Shown here in pieces: positions 1 through 7,482 of a stretch of 9,047 nucleotides of DNA. How positions within the stretch are numbered: position 1 is the first letter of the stretch; each line of letters opens with the position of its first letter. The position numbers and the translations under genes were made by a program. Source of the stretch: an uncultured Coriobacteriales bacterium (GTDB taxonomy: Bacteria; Actinomycetota; Coriobacteriia; Coriobacteriales; UMGS124); assembly GCA_903789505.1 (NCBI GenBank), contig CAIFEU010000109.1:1-9047 (forward strand), given 5' to 3'. Below the pieces are notes generated by a model. It did no database searches and was not told the DNA's origin. It worked only from the letters and a program-made list of their open reading frames with translations.

Positions 1-110
1 CCGGGCTGGGGGCCCCTCCGCGGGGGGCCCGGTGGGCCCCCCCCAGGGGGCGCCCCGGGCGGGCCAACACCGCCCCCGCGCCCCCGGGCCCCCGGGCGCC
101 CCGCGCGCGC
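1..110. other. Extremely G/C-rich, homopolymer-rich segment
   Basis: Only 7 of 110 bases are A or T. Runs include six G at 22-27 and eight C at 37-44. No motif, repeat unit or recognisable protein is seen. It may be a natural GC-rich stretch of the upstream gene or unreliable sequence at a contig end; the window does not decide between them. Confidence 0.5.
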
Positions 111-245
111 GACCTTGCCGGCGGCAGGCGGGCCTTCGCCTGCGTCAACGACGGTCCCTGCGTCGACTTCCCCGCTCGCAGCGCCCGCGTCCGTGCGGCG
201 CTTGAGCGCCTCCTGCCTGCCCCGTGCTCGTTCGAGAGGGCCTAG
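3..245 (+). CDS. C-terminal fragment of a Stealth-family capsular polysaccharide phosphotransferase (partial, 5' end outside window)
   Basis: This frame is open from the window edge to a TAG at 243-245. Its last ~45 residues contain FACVND (codons 135-152) and, about 20 residues later, LLPAPCSFE (codons 210-236). This order, an F-x-C-x-ND motif, a short spacer, then a (F/L)P-x-P-S-x-FE motif next to the C-terminus, is what I remember for conserved region 4 of Stealth proteins, which move sugar-1-phosphate units in capsule assembly; human GNPTAB ends its CR4 in the same way. The first ~35 codons are Gly/Pro/Arg-rich and do not look like the family. They coincide with homopolymer-rich sequence, so a read error or frameshift there is possible. 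A flippase gene follows 55 nt later, which fits a polysaccharide locus. Family call is by motif memory only; moderate confidence. Confidence 0.5.
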   Translation, partial: GLGAPPRGARWAPPRGRPGRANTAPAPPGPRAPRARDLAGGRRAFACVNDGPCVDFPARSARVRAALERLLPAPCSFERA

Positions 246-300
246 GGTGGGGGCGCGCAGCTTGCGGGGCGCCCGCCGGCGCCCCCTGGACGACGGGGCG

Positions 301-2124
301 ATGCGCTCGCGCACCGAGTACTCGGCACGCAACACCACGGTGTCGATGGTGTGCAGCGCCGTGACGATCGTCGCGGGCTACTTCGTCCGCGTCGTGTTCA
401 CGCACGAGCTGAGCGCCGCCTACGTCGGCGTGAACGGCCTGTTCACCGACGTCATCAGCATCCTGTCCCTGTCCGAGCTGGGAATCGAGACGGCGGTCAC
501 CTACGCCCTGTACCGCCCGATCGCCGACGGCGACGAGGACGCGCAGCGGGCCATCATGGGCCTGTACGCCAAGGCCTATCGCGTTGTCGCCGCTGTGGTG
601 GTGGCGCTCGGGCTGGCGCTGATGCCGTTCCTGCCGGCGCTGATTCCCGACTACGGCCAGATTCCCGACCTCAACGTCATCTACCTCATGTACGTCGCCA
701 ACTCGGCGCTTTCGTACCTGTTCGTCTACAGGCGCACGATCATCGACGCTCATCAGCTGCGTTACGTCACGGTGCTCTACGTCGACGGCTTCCTGCTGCT
801 GCAGTACGCCCTGCAGGCGCTGGTCCTGGTCAAGACGCGTCAGTTCGTCCCTTACCTCGCTGTCGCGATCGCCTGCACCGTGGCGGGCAACGTCGCGGTG
901 TCGCGCCGCGCGCTCAGGACGTTTCCGTTCCTCGCCGCGCGCACCCCTGTCCCGCGGATCGCCCGGTCGACGCGCGACGCGATCGTGCGCGACATCAAGG
1001 CCCTGTTCCTGCACCGGGGCGGCAAGGTGCTGATCAACAACACCGACAACCTCGTCATCACGTACTTCTGCGGCATCGTCGCCACCGGCGTGTACTCGAA
1101 CTACTACCTGATCATCGGGTCGATCCGCCAGGTCTGCGAGGCGGCGTTTCGCGGCGTCGCCGCGAGCGTGGGCAACCTGGGGGCGACGACGGAGGCCGAC
1201 CGCGTGCAGCGGGTGCTGGAGGCGAGCCTGCTGGTGACCGCCTGGGGGTTTGGCCTGGCGACGATCTGCCTGTACGAGCTGCTCAACCCCTTCATCGACC
1301 TCTCGTTCGACCGTCAGTTCCTCTACGGTGGCGACGTGCTCGCTCTTCTGTGCGTCAACTTCTACGTGATGGGCCTGCGCAACCCGTCGTCGGTCTTTCA
1401 CGACTCGCTCGGGCTGTTCTGGCACGACCGCTACCGCGAGCTCGCCGAAGCTGCGGTGAACCTCGCCGTCTCGATCGCGCTGTGCGCTCGGATGGGTGTG
1501 ATCGGCGTCTTCGTCGGGACGCTCGTCGCGAGTCTGGCGACCTCCAGCTGGTTGGAGCCGTGGGTCATCTACCGGCATTGGCTCCGCCGCTCGAGCATGG
1601 GCTACTTCGCGCGGATGGCGGGATACACCGGCGTTGTCTGCGTCGCTTGGGTCGTCACCGACCTCGTCTGCAGGCTTGCCTGCTCGGGGCTGGGGGCCGC
1701 CGACGTCGCGACCGGCGACGTGTTCGGCATCGCGGGGTCGGCGGGGCTGGCCGGGGACCTCCTGCTTATGGCGGTGCGGCTGACGATCTGCCTCGTCGTC
1801 ACCAACGCCGTCATGTTTGCCGCTCTGCACGGCACCGCGGACTTCCGGCTCGTCAGGGACAAGCTCGCCTGGCTCGCGCGCTCACGCGGCCGCGACGCCG
1901 TGCGCGGCACCCGAGGCGTCGGGGGAGCGGCCGACGGCGCGCGAGGCGATGCCGAGCCGTCCGGGCGCGAGCCCGTCGGGGACGGCAGTGCGGGCGGGTC
2001 GGCGGACCCGTCGGGTTCCGTCGCGCCGGACGTGGGTCGCCCTGCGGCGGGAGAGACATGGGGCGCGGCACCAGGTGGCGCCGCGGGAGATGAGGGGGGA
2101 GGGGCGCATGCGCGTCGCCACTGA
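301..2124 (+). CDS. Polysaccharide (Wzx-like) flippase, MATE/MVF-superfamily oligosaccharide exporter
   Basis: The protein is 607 residues from the ATG at 301. It begins MRSRTEYSARNTTVSM, followed by FVRVVFTHELSAAYVGVNGLF and LSLSELGIETAVTYALY; this is the start of the polysaccharide-biosynthesis flippase family that moves lipid-linked repeat units across the membrane. Many hydrophobic helices follow (about 14-34, 94-115, 126-145, 158-176, 184-202, 310-326, 342-358, 385-412, 440-457 and 485-510). I preferred 301 because homologues start at this motif. A GTG at 247 is an alternative, two bases after the upstream stop and preceded by GAGAGGG. Residues ~525-607 form a Gly/Ala/Asp/Arg-rich, low-complexity tail beyond the usual ~500-520-residue family length. 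Its last 17 nt overlap the next gene, so the two are probably translated together. Family call is strong; substrate unknown. Confidence 0.88.
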   Translation: MRSRTEYSARNTTVSMVCSAVTIVAGYFVRVVFTHELSAAYVGVNGLFTDVISILSLSELGIETAVTYALYRPIADGDEDAQRAIMGLYAKAYRVVAAVVVALGLALMPFLPALIPDYGQIPDLNVIYLMYVANSALSYLFVYRRTIIDAHQLRYVTVLYVDGFLLLQYALQALVLVKTRQFVPYLAVAIACTVAGNVAVSRRALRTFPFLAARTPVPRIARSTRDAIVRDIKALFLHRGGKVLINNTDNLVITYFCGIVATGVYSNYYLIIGSIRQVCEAAFRGVAASVGNLGATTEADRVQRVLEASLLVTAWGFGLATICLYELLNPFIDLSFDRQFLYGGDVLALLCVNFYVMGLRNPSSVFHDSLGLFWHDRYRELAEAAVNLAVSIALCARMGVIGVFVGTLVASLATSSWLEPWVIYRHWLRRSSMGYFARMAGYTGVVCVAWVVTDLVCRLACSGLGAADVATGDVFGIAGSAGLAGDLLLMAVRLTICLVVTNAVMFAALHGTADFRLVRDKLAWLARSRGRDAVRGTRGVGGAADGARGDAEPSGREPVGDGSAGGSADPSGSVAPDVGRPAAGETWGAAPGGAAGDEGGGAHARRH

Positions 2125-2377
2125 CAGGTTCGAGCTGCGTCGTGCCGCGGGCAAGGCGTTGCTCGTGGGACTCGACGCGCCGCGGTTCACCGCGCATCCG
2201 GTTTTCGAGCTCAACGACACGGGAGCGTACCTCTGGGAGCGGCTTGCTCACGGGGACGAACCTGACGCCGCGGCGGAGGGATATGCGCGCGTCTTCGGAG
2301 TGGGCGCCGACTGCGCTCGCAAGGACCTCGCGGGCTTCCTCGATTCGATGCGCTCGATAGGGGCGGTGCGGAGATGA
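2108..2377 (+). CDS. Stand-alone PqqD-like peptide-binding protein
   Basis: An 89-residue protein. The ATG at 2108 lies inside the end of the flippase gene and is preceded by a G-rich, GAGGGGGGAGGGG-type ribosome site. Residues 34-46 read ELNDTGAYLWERL, the hallmark of PqqD-like domains (LN-x-T-G-x-x-LW), and the rest has the usual pattern of a D-x-x-x-F-L helix and a final hydrophobic G-A-V strand. PqqD domains bind leader sequences of ribosomal peptides and hand them to modifying enzymes or proteases (PqqD in PQQ synthesis, B1 in lasso systems). The next gene starts within this gene's stop codon (ATGA), suggesting coupled translation with the nucleotidyltransferase. Likely client, by inference: the EGVYM small proteins at 3807 and/or 8916. 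Domain identity is secure; the client is not proven. Confidence 0.83.
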   Translation: MRVATDRFELRRAAGKALLVGLDAPRFTAHPVFELNDTGAYLWERLAHGDEPDAAAEGYARVFGVGADCARKDLAGFLDSMRSIGAVRR

Positions 2378-3618
2378 GCGCCGGTCGTGGCGGGCTCTCC
2401 CGCGCGCAGGAGGAGCTCATGGCCACCCTGCGCTCCGCGCTGCGCGGCGAAGACCCCGCGGGCGTGCGTGGGCTCGACCCCGCGCTGGTCGACGAGGTCA
2501 TCGCGCTCGCGGAGTCGCACAGCGTGACCGCGCTGCTCTACGGCCGGCTCGGCTCTGCGGACGACCCGCGGTGCGTCCGCGCGCGCCGGCTCGTCGCCGA
2601 CCGGGCGCTGACGTGCGCCCGCCAGCTCTACCGGCTGACGTTCTTCTCTGCCGACCTGGTGCGCTCCCTCTCGGACGCCGGAGTCGAGTCGGTCCTGCTC
2701 AAGGGTTCCGGGGTCGCCGCGCTGTACCCCGTGCCCGAGTACCGCAAGTCCGGCGACGTCGACCTGCTGCTCGCCGACCCGAGCCGCGTCGGGTTGGCGT
2801 GCGAGGCGCTGCGACGCTGCGGGCTTACCGTGGTGGGCGAGCAGGACGCGCACCATCACGTGTCGATGCGCTCCCCTCAGGGCATCGAGGTCGAGCTGCA
2901 CGTGGCCATCACCGAGGACTTCGACTCCGACGGGCTCAACCGGGTCGTCGCGCGGTGCCAGGCCGAGGCGGTGCGCCACGTCCGCGCCGTGCGCCTGCTG
3001 GGGTGCGAGCTCCCTGTGCTGGAGGACGCCTATCAGGCGCTGTCGCTGCTGCTTCACATGCTGCAGCACTTCCTGCGCGCAGGCTTCGGCCTCAAGCTCC
3101 TGTGCGACTGGGTGGAGTTCTGGGCGCGCGACGTCGACCCTGAGCAGGTCGACGCCTACCTTCGGCTCGTCGACGCCTGCGGCCTGGAAGGGTTCTCCCG
3201 CGTCGTGACCTCGGCATGCGTGCGCCGGCTCGGCCTGGAAGAGAGCACGGCGGTCGTCATGCTCGAGGGAGGGCGTCCCCTCGACGAGCGCCTGGTCGAC
3301 GACTTCCTGCGCGAGGTGTTCGATGCGGGGGAGTTCGGACACTCGTCATCTGAGCGCATGGTCGCCCTGCGCGGGTCCTCGCTGGTCGACGTCGCGCGCG
3401 AGTTCCACCATCAGACGCGGCTCAACTTCCCGCGCGCCTGCCGCTGCCCCGTGGCGTGGCCGGTGCTGTGGGCGGCGACGCTTGCCCGCTTCCTGCGAAA
3501 CAACCGGCGCGTCCGTGGCACCACGACGGGCGACGTCATCGCCGAGGCCCGCCGTCGCGGGGATCTCGTGCGCCGGCTGGGCCTCTTTGGGGATGGGGCT
3601 GAAGGGCAACTTAAGTGA
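2374..3618 (+). CDS. Uncharacterised nucleotidyltransferase family protein (PF14907 type)
   Basis: A 414-residue protein starting at the ATG of the ATGA overlap with the PqqD-like gene. Residues 108-133 contain LLKGSGVAALYP followed by SGDVDLLL; this is the K-G...Y...GD-x-D nucleotide-binding and metal-binding core of the family, with Asp128 and Asp130 as the likely metal ligands. A later HHVSM...IEVELH segment (161-176) matches the conserved third part, and HFLRAGFGLKLLCDW (232-246) fits the helical C-terminal domain. Members occur repeatedly next to PqqD, HprK-like kinase and ABC transporter genes in RiPP loci, including some lasso clusters, but the reaction is not well established; transfer of a nucleotidyl group to a peptide or sugar is conceivable. 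No signal peptide, so likely cytoplasmic. It ends in a basic helical region and is followed by an AT-rich spacer. Family call strong, substrate unknown. Confidence 0.82.
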   Translation: MSAGRGGLSRAQEELMATLRSALRGEDPAGVRGLDPALVDEVIALAESHSVTALLYGRLGSADDPRCVRARRLVADRALTCARQLYRLTFFSADLVRSLSDAGVESVLLKGSGVAALYPVPEYRKSGDVDLLLADPSRVGLACEALRRCGLTVVGEQDAHHHVSMRSPQGIEVELHVAITEDFDSDGLNRVVARCQAEAVRHVRAVRLLGCELPVLEDAYQALSLLLHMLQHFLRAGFGLKLLCDWVEFWARDVDPEQVDAYLRLVDACGLEGFSRVVTSACVRRLGLEESTAVVMLEGGRPLDERLVDDFLREVFDAGEFGHSSSERMVALRGSSLVDVAREFHHQTRLNFPRACRCPVAWPVLWAATLARFLRNNRRVRGTTTGDVIAEARRRGDLVRRLGLFGDGAEGQLK

Positions 3619-3678
3619 TATTCGATGTCCTTTCATCAACACAAATCTCCCCGCGCTGCAAAGTGCCCTCAGGGGGAA

Positions 3679-3684
3679 TACAAT
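3679..3684 (+). promoter_or_regulatory. Possible -10 element for small protein A
   Basis: The 3619-3705 spacer is clearly AT-richer than its surroundings. TACAAT at 3679-3684 is one mismatch from the -10 consensus. At 17 bp upstream, CTGCAA (3656-3661) matches only half of TTGACA. CATAAT at 3691-3696 is an alternative -10 with no -35. The start point would lie near 3691-3703, giving an mRNA leader of about 105-115 nt. Confidence 0.35.
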
Positions 3685-3761
3685 TAAGCGCATAATGATG
3701 ATTGTGGCGCCCGCAAGGGGAGGCGCCGCAGGTCGCGCGGCGCTTCGTCGCGCTGCCGTCT

Positions 3762-3781
3762 CGCGCGGGGAGTCCCGCGCG
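3762..3781 (+). promoter_or_regulatory. 5' leader hairpin directly before the ribosome site of small protein A
   Basis: CGCGCGGG (3762-3769) pairs perfectly with CCCGCGCG (3774-3781) around a 4-nt GAGT loop. The stem ends just before the strong ribosome site (GGGAGGGAAGGAG, 3784-3796), which lies 10 nt from the ATG at 3807. It could stabilise the 5' end or tune initiation. A smaller hairpin from two GGCGCC copies (3706-3711 and 3722-3727) lies upstream. Confidence 0.45.
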
Positions 3782-3806
3782 CAGGGAGGGAAGGAGCGCG
3801 TCAATC

Positions 3807-4184
3807 ATGTCGTACGCAAAGCCCGTCGTTCTCGCCGCTGACGACCTCGCCGAAGGCGTCTACATGGGCAGCGGTTGCTACACCGCGAACGCCCAGATCA
3901 CCCAGACGCCCGAGACGGGTCGCGAGAGCTATTGCATTCAGGTCAACGGTGCGCATCACGGTGACCACACCACGAACCACCAGACCCTCTACCTCGTGTT
4001 CAACCAGCAGGTCCAGTATGTCTCGTCGCAGGGCAGCCCGGTCATCTCGAGCGGCACGACGATTGCCATCTCCTACGGGTATCACAACAACCCCACCGAC
4101 AACGTCGGACTGGGCGACGTGTACGTCACGAGCGACCCCGGCCTGTCCGTGGTCAAGGCGTATATCATCGACAACGACAACTAG
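3807..4184 (+). CDS. Small protein A: leader-like N-terminus with EGVYMGSG and a beta-rich C-terminal part (putative modified/exported substrate)
   Basis: A 125-residue protein with an excellent ribosome site. The N-terminus is polar and acidic (residues 1-16 include DD at 12-13) and contains no hydrophobic stretch, so there is no Sec signal peptide. EGVYMGSG spans 16-23. Aligned without gaps, residues 3-23 share 11 of 21 positions with residues 7-27 of small protein B. Further shared points are L-x-x-VF-x-x-Q (61-68), an S...G...G pattern (73-85) and a P-T pair (96-97). The rest alternates polar and hydrophobic residues, rich in Asn, Thr, Ser, Gly and His, as in a beta-sandwich, and contains Cys24 and Cys43. 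I do not recognise a named family. By context it is the probable client of the PqqD, kinase, peptidase and ABC proteins around it. A hypothetical protein unrelated to export remains possible. Confidence 0.78.
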   Translation: MSYAKPVVLAADDLAEGVYMGSGCYTANAQITQTPETGRESYCIQVNGAHHGDHTTNHQTLYLVFNQQVQYVSSQGSPVISSGTTIAISYGYHNNPTDNVGLGDVYVTSDPGLSVVKAYIIDNDN

Positions 4185-4214
4185 TTCGCGACTTCGCCCA
4201 TCGGCCGTGACCCC

Positions 4215-4255
4215 GGCGCCCTCCCGCTTGGCATCGTGCCGCGTGGGAGGGCGCC
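4215..4255. terminator. Hairpin between convergent genes (small protein A and ABC exporter)
   Basis: GGCGCCCTCCC at 4215-4225 pairs perfectly with GGGAGGGCGCC at 4245-4255; a G-U and a C-G pair extend it to 13 bp. The loop has an inner GGCA/TGCC stem (4230-4233/4237-4240). There is no T-run on either side, so it is not a classical intrinsic terminator, but its position 30 nt after A and 65 nt after the ABC stop suggests a two-way transcription end or mRNA 3' protection. Confidence 0.6.
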
Positions 4256-4319
4256 CTGCGTTGCGGCACCCGTGCGCCCATGGGGTGCCTCTCATCGACG
4301 GCACGCTCTCGCGTCGCGC

Positions 4320-6110
4320 TCAGAACGCGCGGATCAGCTCATCGACCTCTCCCGCGCCCAGCACGCGCAGGCGACGGTCCTCGATCGCGTACACGCGCGT
4401 GCACATCGACAGGACCGTGGGTCGGTGCGTCGTGACGATGCAGGTCCGGGGGTTGTCGTCACCCATGATGTTGCGCAGCACCTGGCGCTCGGTCGCGACG
4501 TCGAGCGCGGAGCTCGCCTCGTCGAGCAGCAGGATGGGGGAGTCGCGCAGCAGGGCGCGGGCGATGGCGAGACGCTGTGACTGGCCCTCCGAGAAGCCAC
4601 CGCCGCGCTCGCCGACGTCGTGCTCGATGCCGTCGGGGAGCTCGCGGACGAACTCCCAGGCGCAGGCTGCGCGCAGGGCGTCGCGTATCTGGTCGTCGGT
4701 CGCGTCGGGCGCCACCGAGCGCATGTTCGAGGCGATCGTGCCCGAGAACATCGTGTTGCCCTGCGGCACATACGACATGAGCCTGCGCGCGGCGGGCGTC
4801 ATCTCGAGCCGCTCGCCGGCGCTCTCGAGCCAGACCTGCCCGCCCTGCGGCGTGACGAGCGCCAGGACCAGGCGCAGCAGGGTGGTCTTCCCGTACCCTG
4901 AGGGGCCCACCAGGCCGATGACCTCGTGAGGGTGCGCCTCGAAGCTGGCCTTGTCGAACACCTGCGTTCCGTTTGCGTAGGAGTACTCCAGGTCGTGCGC
5001 CACGACCGCGACACCGTCGGCGCGATGCCTCTCGGCGAACGCCTCCACCTGCGGGGCGTCCTCGAAGCTCTCGCGCGGCATCTCGATGATGTCGAGCAGT
5101 CTTCCCGCCGAGACCGAAAGCGACAAGGCGCTGGAGAGCATCGAGCCCAGCGTGTTGGCTGCCCCGGTCAGCGTCCCGCTCAGCGTCAGGAACATCGTCA
5201 TCGTGCCGTAGGAGATGGCACCCGACCACACGCGGTAGATTCCCCAGCCATAGCAGCTGTAGCTGACCGCCAGCCCCACGACGCCGAGGATGACGTTGGT
5301 CGCCATCGACATGCGGGAGAAGTCCAGGCGCATGCCTATGTACTCGCCCTGCAGCTCGCGCAGGCGCCTCACGTAGGGGGCGATCAGGTCGAACGCCTTG
5401 ATCGTCTGGATGTTCGAGAACGTCTCCTGGTTGAACCCCGACATCTTGGCGCTCATCGCGGCGCTGCGCTCGTTGTTGCGCTGCATCCTCGCCAGCAGGC
5501 TGTGCGACATCAGGGCGCTCACCGGAATCCCCAGCAGGGCGAAGACTGCGAACGTCCAGTCGTAGTAGCACACCACTCCCAGCGAGCTGAGGAACTTGAA
5601 CACGTTGATGACCGCGTTCGGTATGAAGTTCAGCGCGCCCTGAGAGACGACCGACGCGTCAGTGCCCCAGCGCGAGAGCAGGTCGCCGGTGTGGTACTCG
5701 GTCAGCGACTGCCAGTCGGTCACGAGGATCTTGGAGAACACGTCGCGCTTGATCTCGGCGTCCACCGACATGCTGATCTTGCTGGAGTAGTAGTTGCTGA
5801 CCTGGGTGATCGCGATGTTTGCCAGCGCGATGCCGATCATCGTCGCGAAGGTCTTGACGAGCTCGCCCACCTTGTAGCCGGTGATGATGTCGACCAGGTC
5901 CTTCGAGACCAGGCTGGTGACGATGCCCACGACCGTACCGACCATGCCCAGCAGGGTGTAGAACACCATCTGTCGCCAGTAGCGGCGCGCGTATCCCATC
6001 ACGAAGCCCAGTTGCCGCCGCATCTCGGAGAGCCGTCCCTGCCGTATGCGCCGCCGGTAGAAGCCCACGCGTTCGCGCAGCCGTCCCAGAGGGCTAGCCA
6101 CGGGCGTCAT
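4320..6110 (-). CDS. Type I ABC exporter, fused membrane and ATPase domains (putative peptide/protein exporter)
   Basis: A 596-residue protein. The membrane domain (about 40-330) has six predicted helices (near 48-69, 88-106, 165-182, 185-205, 272-295 and 300-325). The ATPase domain has Walker A GPSGYGKTT (402-410), Q-loop Gln450, signature FSEGQ (506-510, in place of LSGGQ), Walker B ILLLDE (526-531), D-loop SALD and H-loop His562; all catalytic residues are present. There is no N-terminal C39 peptidase domain, so any leader removal must come from another enzyme, for example the S26 peptidase at 7685. The ATG at 6110 has GGGAG just upstream and overlaps the kinase gene by 17 nt, so both are made from one mRNA. 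Such half-transporters work as dimers. Export of the EGVYM proteins is inferred from context only; a lipid or drug exporter cannot be excluded. Confidence 0.88.
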   Translation of the reverse strand: MTPVASPLGRLRERVGFYRRRIRQGRLSEMRRQLGFVMGYARRYWRQMVFYTLLGMVGTVVGIVTSLVSKDLVDIITGYKVGELVKTFATMIGIALANIAITQVSNYYSSKISMSVDAEIKRDVFSKILVTDWQSLTEYHTGDLLSRWGTDASVVSQGALNFIPNAVINVFKFLSSLGVVCYYDWTFAVFALLGIPVSALMSHSLLARMQRNNERSAAMSAKMSGFNQETFSNIQTIKAFDLIAPYVRRLRELQGEYIGMRLDFSRMSMATNVILGVVGLAVSYSCYGWGIYRVWSGAISYGTMTMFLTLSGTLTGAANTLGSMLSSALSLSVSAGRLLDIIEMPRESFEDAPQVEAFAERHRADGVAVVAHDLEYSYANGTQVFDKASFEAHPHEVIGLVGPSGYGKTTLLRLVLALVTPQGGQVWLESAGERLEMTPAARRLMSYVPQGNTMFSGTIASNMRSVAPDATDDQIRDALRAACAWEFVRELPDGIEHDVGERGGGFSEGQSQRLAIARALLRDSPILLLDEASSALDVATERQVLRNIMGDDNPRTCIVTTHRPTVLSMCTRVYAIEDRRLRVLGAGEVDELIRAF

Positions 6111-7482
6111 CCCCGCTCCCGTCGAGCCACGCGTCGATTGCGGCGCGCATCACGCGGGCGGCGCTCGGGCGCGCCGTGCAATCAAGGCGCCACACGGGCA
6201 CGGTACCCGCGAGCCCCCGACTGAACGCGAGGTTCGCGTCGAGCTGGTTCTCCCGCCAGGTCGGCGATATCAGGCGATTGAACACGCCGAGCGTCGCCCG
6301 CTCGCCTCCCCGCGGCAGGAGGTCCGCCGCGTCGGTCGTCGCCTTGCCAAGCAGGATGACGCCGCCCAGAGGCAGGTCGAAGGCACGGCAGACGCCCGAC
6401 GTCCCGCACCAGGGAATCCCATAGGCGCGCGCCGAGGCGGCCGTGTCCCTGTCGGCGTCCTCCAAGCCCAGCAGGTTGAGGTCCCCGTTGAGCAGGGGCA
6501 CCCCGAACTCGTCGTGCCACAGCCGTGCGTGCGTCGACTTTCCGCCTCCCGAGGGTGCGCTCACGAGCCATGCCCGCCCCCGGTAGGCGAAGGAGCACGA
6601 GTGCATCACGAACAGCCCGGCCGTCTGGGATGCCACGAGGAACGGCTGGCGAATCGCGTGGAACAGGTCGAACGCGAGGCGTTCGCGCACCGAGCCGAAC
6701 CGCCGGTCGGGGGCATCGGCGGCGCCGCGTGAGAGCTCGGCGAGAGCTTCGAGGCTCAGCGAGGGGAGGTCGTCGGGGTCGGTCACGTAGAGCACGGCGG
6801 ACGAGCCGTCACGCGCGACGCGCATGGCGCGCAGGCCCGGGGCGAGCGGGAAGAAGAGCTCGTAGCCCTCGTCGTCCGCGCACACCGTGATCTCGGGCGC
6901 CTGGAGCAGCACGCGCATTCCGGCGGCGCTGGGTGCGGGTCCCTCGTCGAGGGTCACGGCGAGCTCCGTGCCGGCACGCCCCGCGCGTCGCTGCTCGACG
7001 GGGGCGCTCGCGGGGGCGTCCGTGGCGCAGGCGTTGCCTTTCGTCTGGCGGGCGAACGCGTCGAAGGCCCCGTCGAGCAGGTCGACCCTGCCTGTTAGAC
7101 GCATGTGCACGGGACCCGCTGTCACCGACGCCTCCGACGTGCGTTGCGGGCATCCGTCGCGGGTCGGCTGAACGCCGATCACCGTCTGCCCTTCCCCTGG
7201 CAGCGCGCCGACAGACCCCAGATCCCCCAGGAACGCGCGCATGTCGTTCTCGATGCCAGGGCGGTCGCCTGCGGTGAGCTCGCCGTGGGCCGCCATGACC
7301 TCGTTTGCCAGGAAGCGCACGGGGTCGGCCCCCTCGGGAAGGCGCGCGAGGCGCTCCCACAGCCACGCCCCCTGCTCGTCGAGCCGCGCCGCCCTGCGGG
7401 CATCGACGACCGCCTGGCCGAAGGGCAGCAGATACGGCACGCCGTCAATGCGGCGGAGCAGATGCTGGGGGCGCTTTGACAC
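6094..7482 (-). CDS. PqqD-like / HPr-kinase-like fusion protein (putative peptide serine kinase)
   Basis: A 462-residue protein from a GTG at 7482, preceded by AAAGGA with a 9-nt gap. Residues 11-46 (IDGVPYLLPFGQAV, then LDEQGAWLWERL) form a PqqD-like domain with the LW motif. A poorly conserved Ala/Pro/Arg-rich linker covers about 97-190. The C-terminal half is HprK-like: FVMHSCSFAYRGRAWLVSAP leads into the P-loop APSGGGKST (309-317), then LWHDEFGVPLLNGDLNLL (321-338, NGD where NDD would be typical), YGIPWCGTSG (354-363) and LLGK (377-380). HprK-like proteins in lasso loci such as paeninodin phosphorylate a serine of the precursor; here a similar role on A or B is inference. Another GTG at 7548 would add 22 residues but has no good ribosome site and lies over the promoter. 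The gene end overlaps the ABC start. Confidence 0.82.
   Translation of the reverse strand: MSKRPQHLLRRIDGVPYLLPFGQAVVDARRAARLDEQGAWLWERLARLPEGADPVRFLANEVMAAHGELTAGDRPGIENDMRAFLGDLGSVGALPGEGQTVIGVQPTRDGCPQRTSEASVTAGPVHMRLTGRVDLLDGAFDAFARQTKGNACATDAPASAPVEQRRAGRAGTELAVTLDEGPAPSAAGMRVLLQAPEITVCADDEGYELFFPLAPGLRAMRVARDGSSAVLYVTDPDDLPSLSLEALAELSRGAADAPDRRFGSVRERLAFDLFHAIRQPFLVASQTAGLFVMHSCSFAYRGRAWLVSAPSGGGKSTHARLWHDEFGVPLLNGDLNLLGLEDADRDTAASARAYGIPWCGTSGVCRAFDLPLGGVILLGKATTDAADLLPRGGERATLGVFNRLISPTWRENQLDANLAFSRGLAGTVPVWRLDCTARPSAARVMRAAIDAWLDGSGDDARG

Noticed and set aside
145..1830. 561-codon open frame on the minus strand opposite the flippase
   Set aside because: Rich in Arg, His, Asp and Gly with no motif; it is the GC-driven mirror of the flippase, whose plus-strand protein has clear membrane segments and family motifs.
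3949..4929. 326-codon open frame on the plus strand
   Set aside because: Crosses small protein A, the hairpin and the antisense of the ABC ATPase domain; Ser/Arg/Thr-rich shadow without a ribosome site.
4926..6224. 432-codon open frame on the plus strand opposite the ABC gene
   Set aside because: Composition dominated by His, Arg, Asp and Val; no domain. The minus strand carries a complete ABC exporter.
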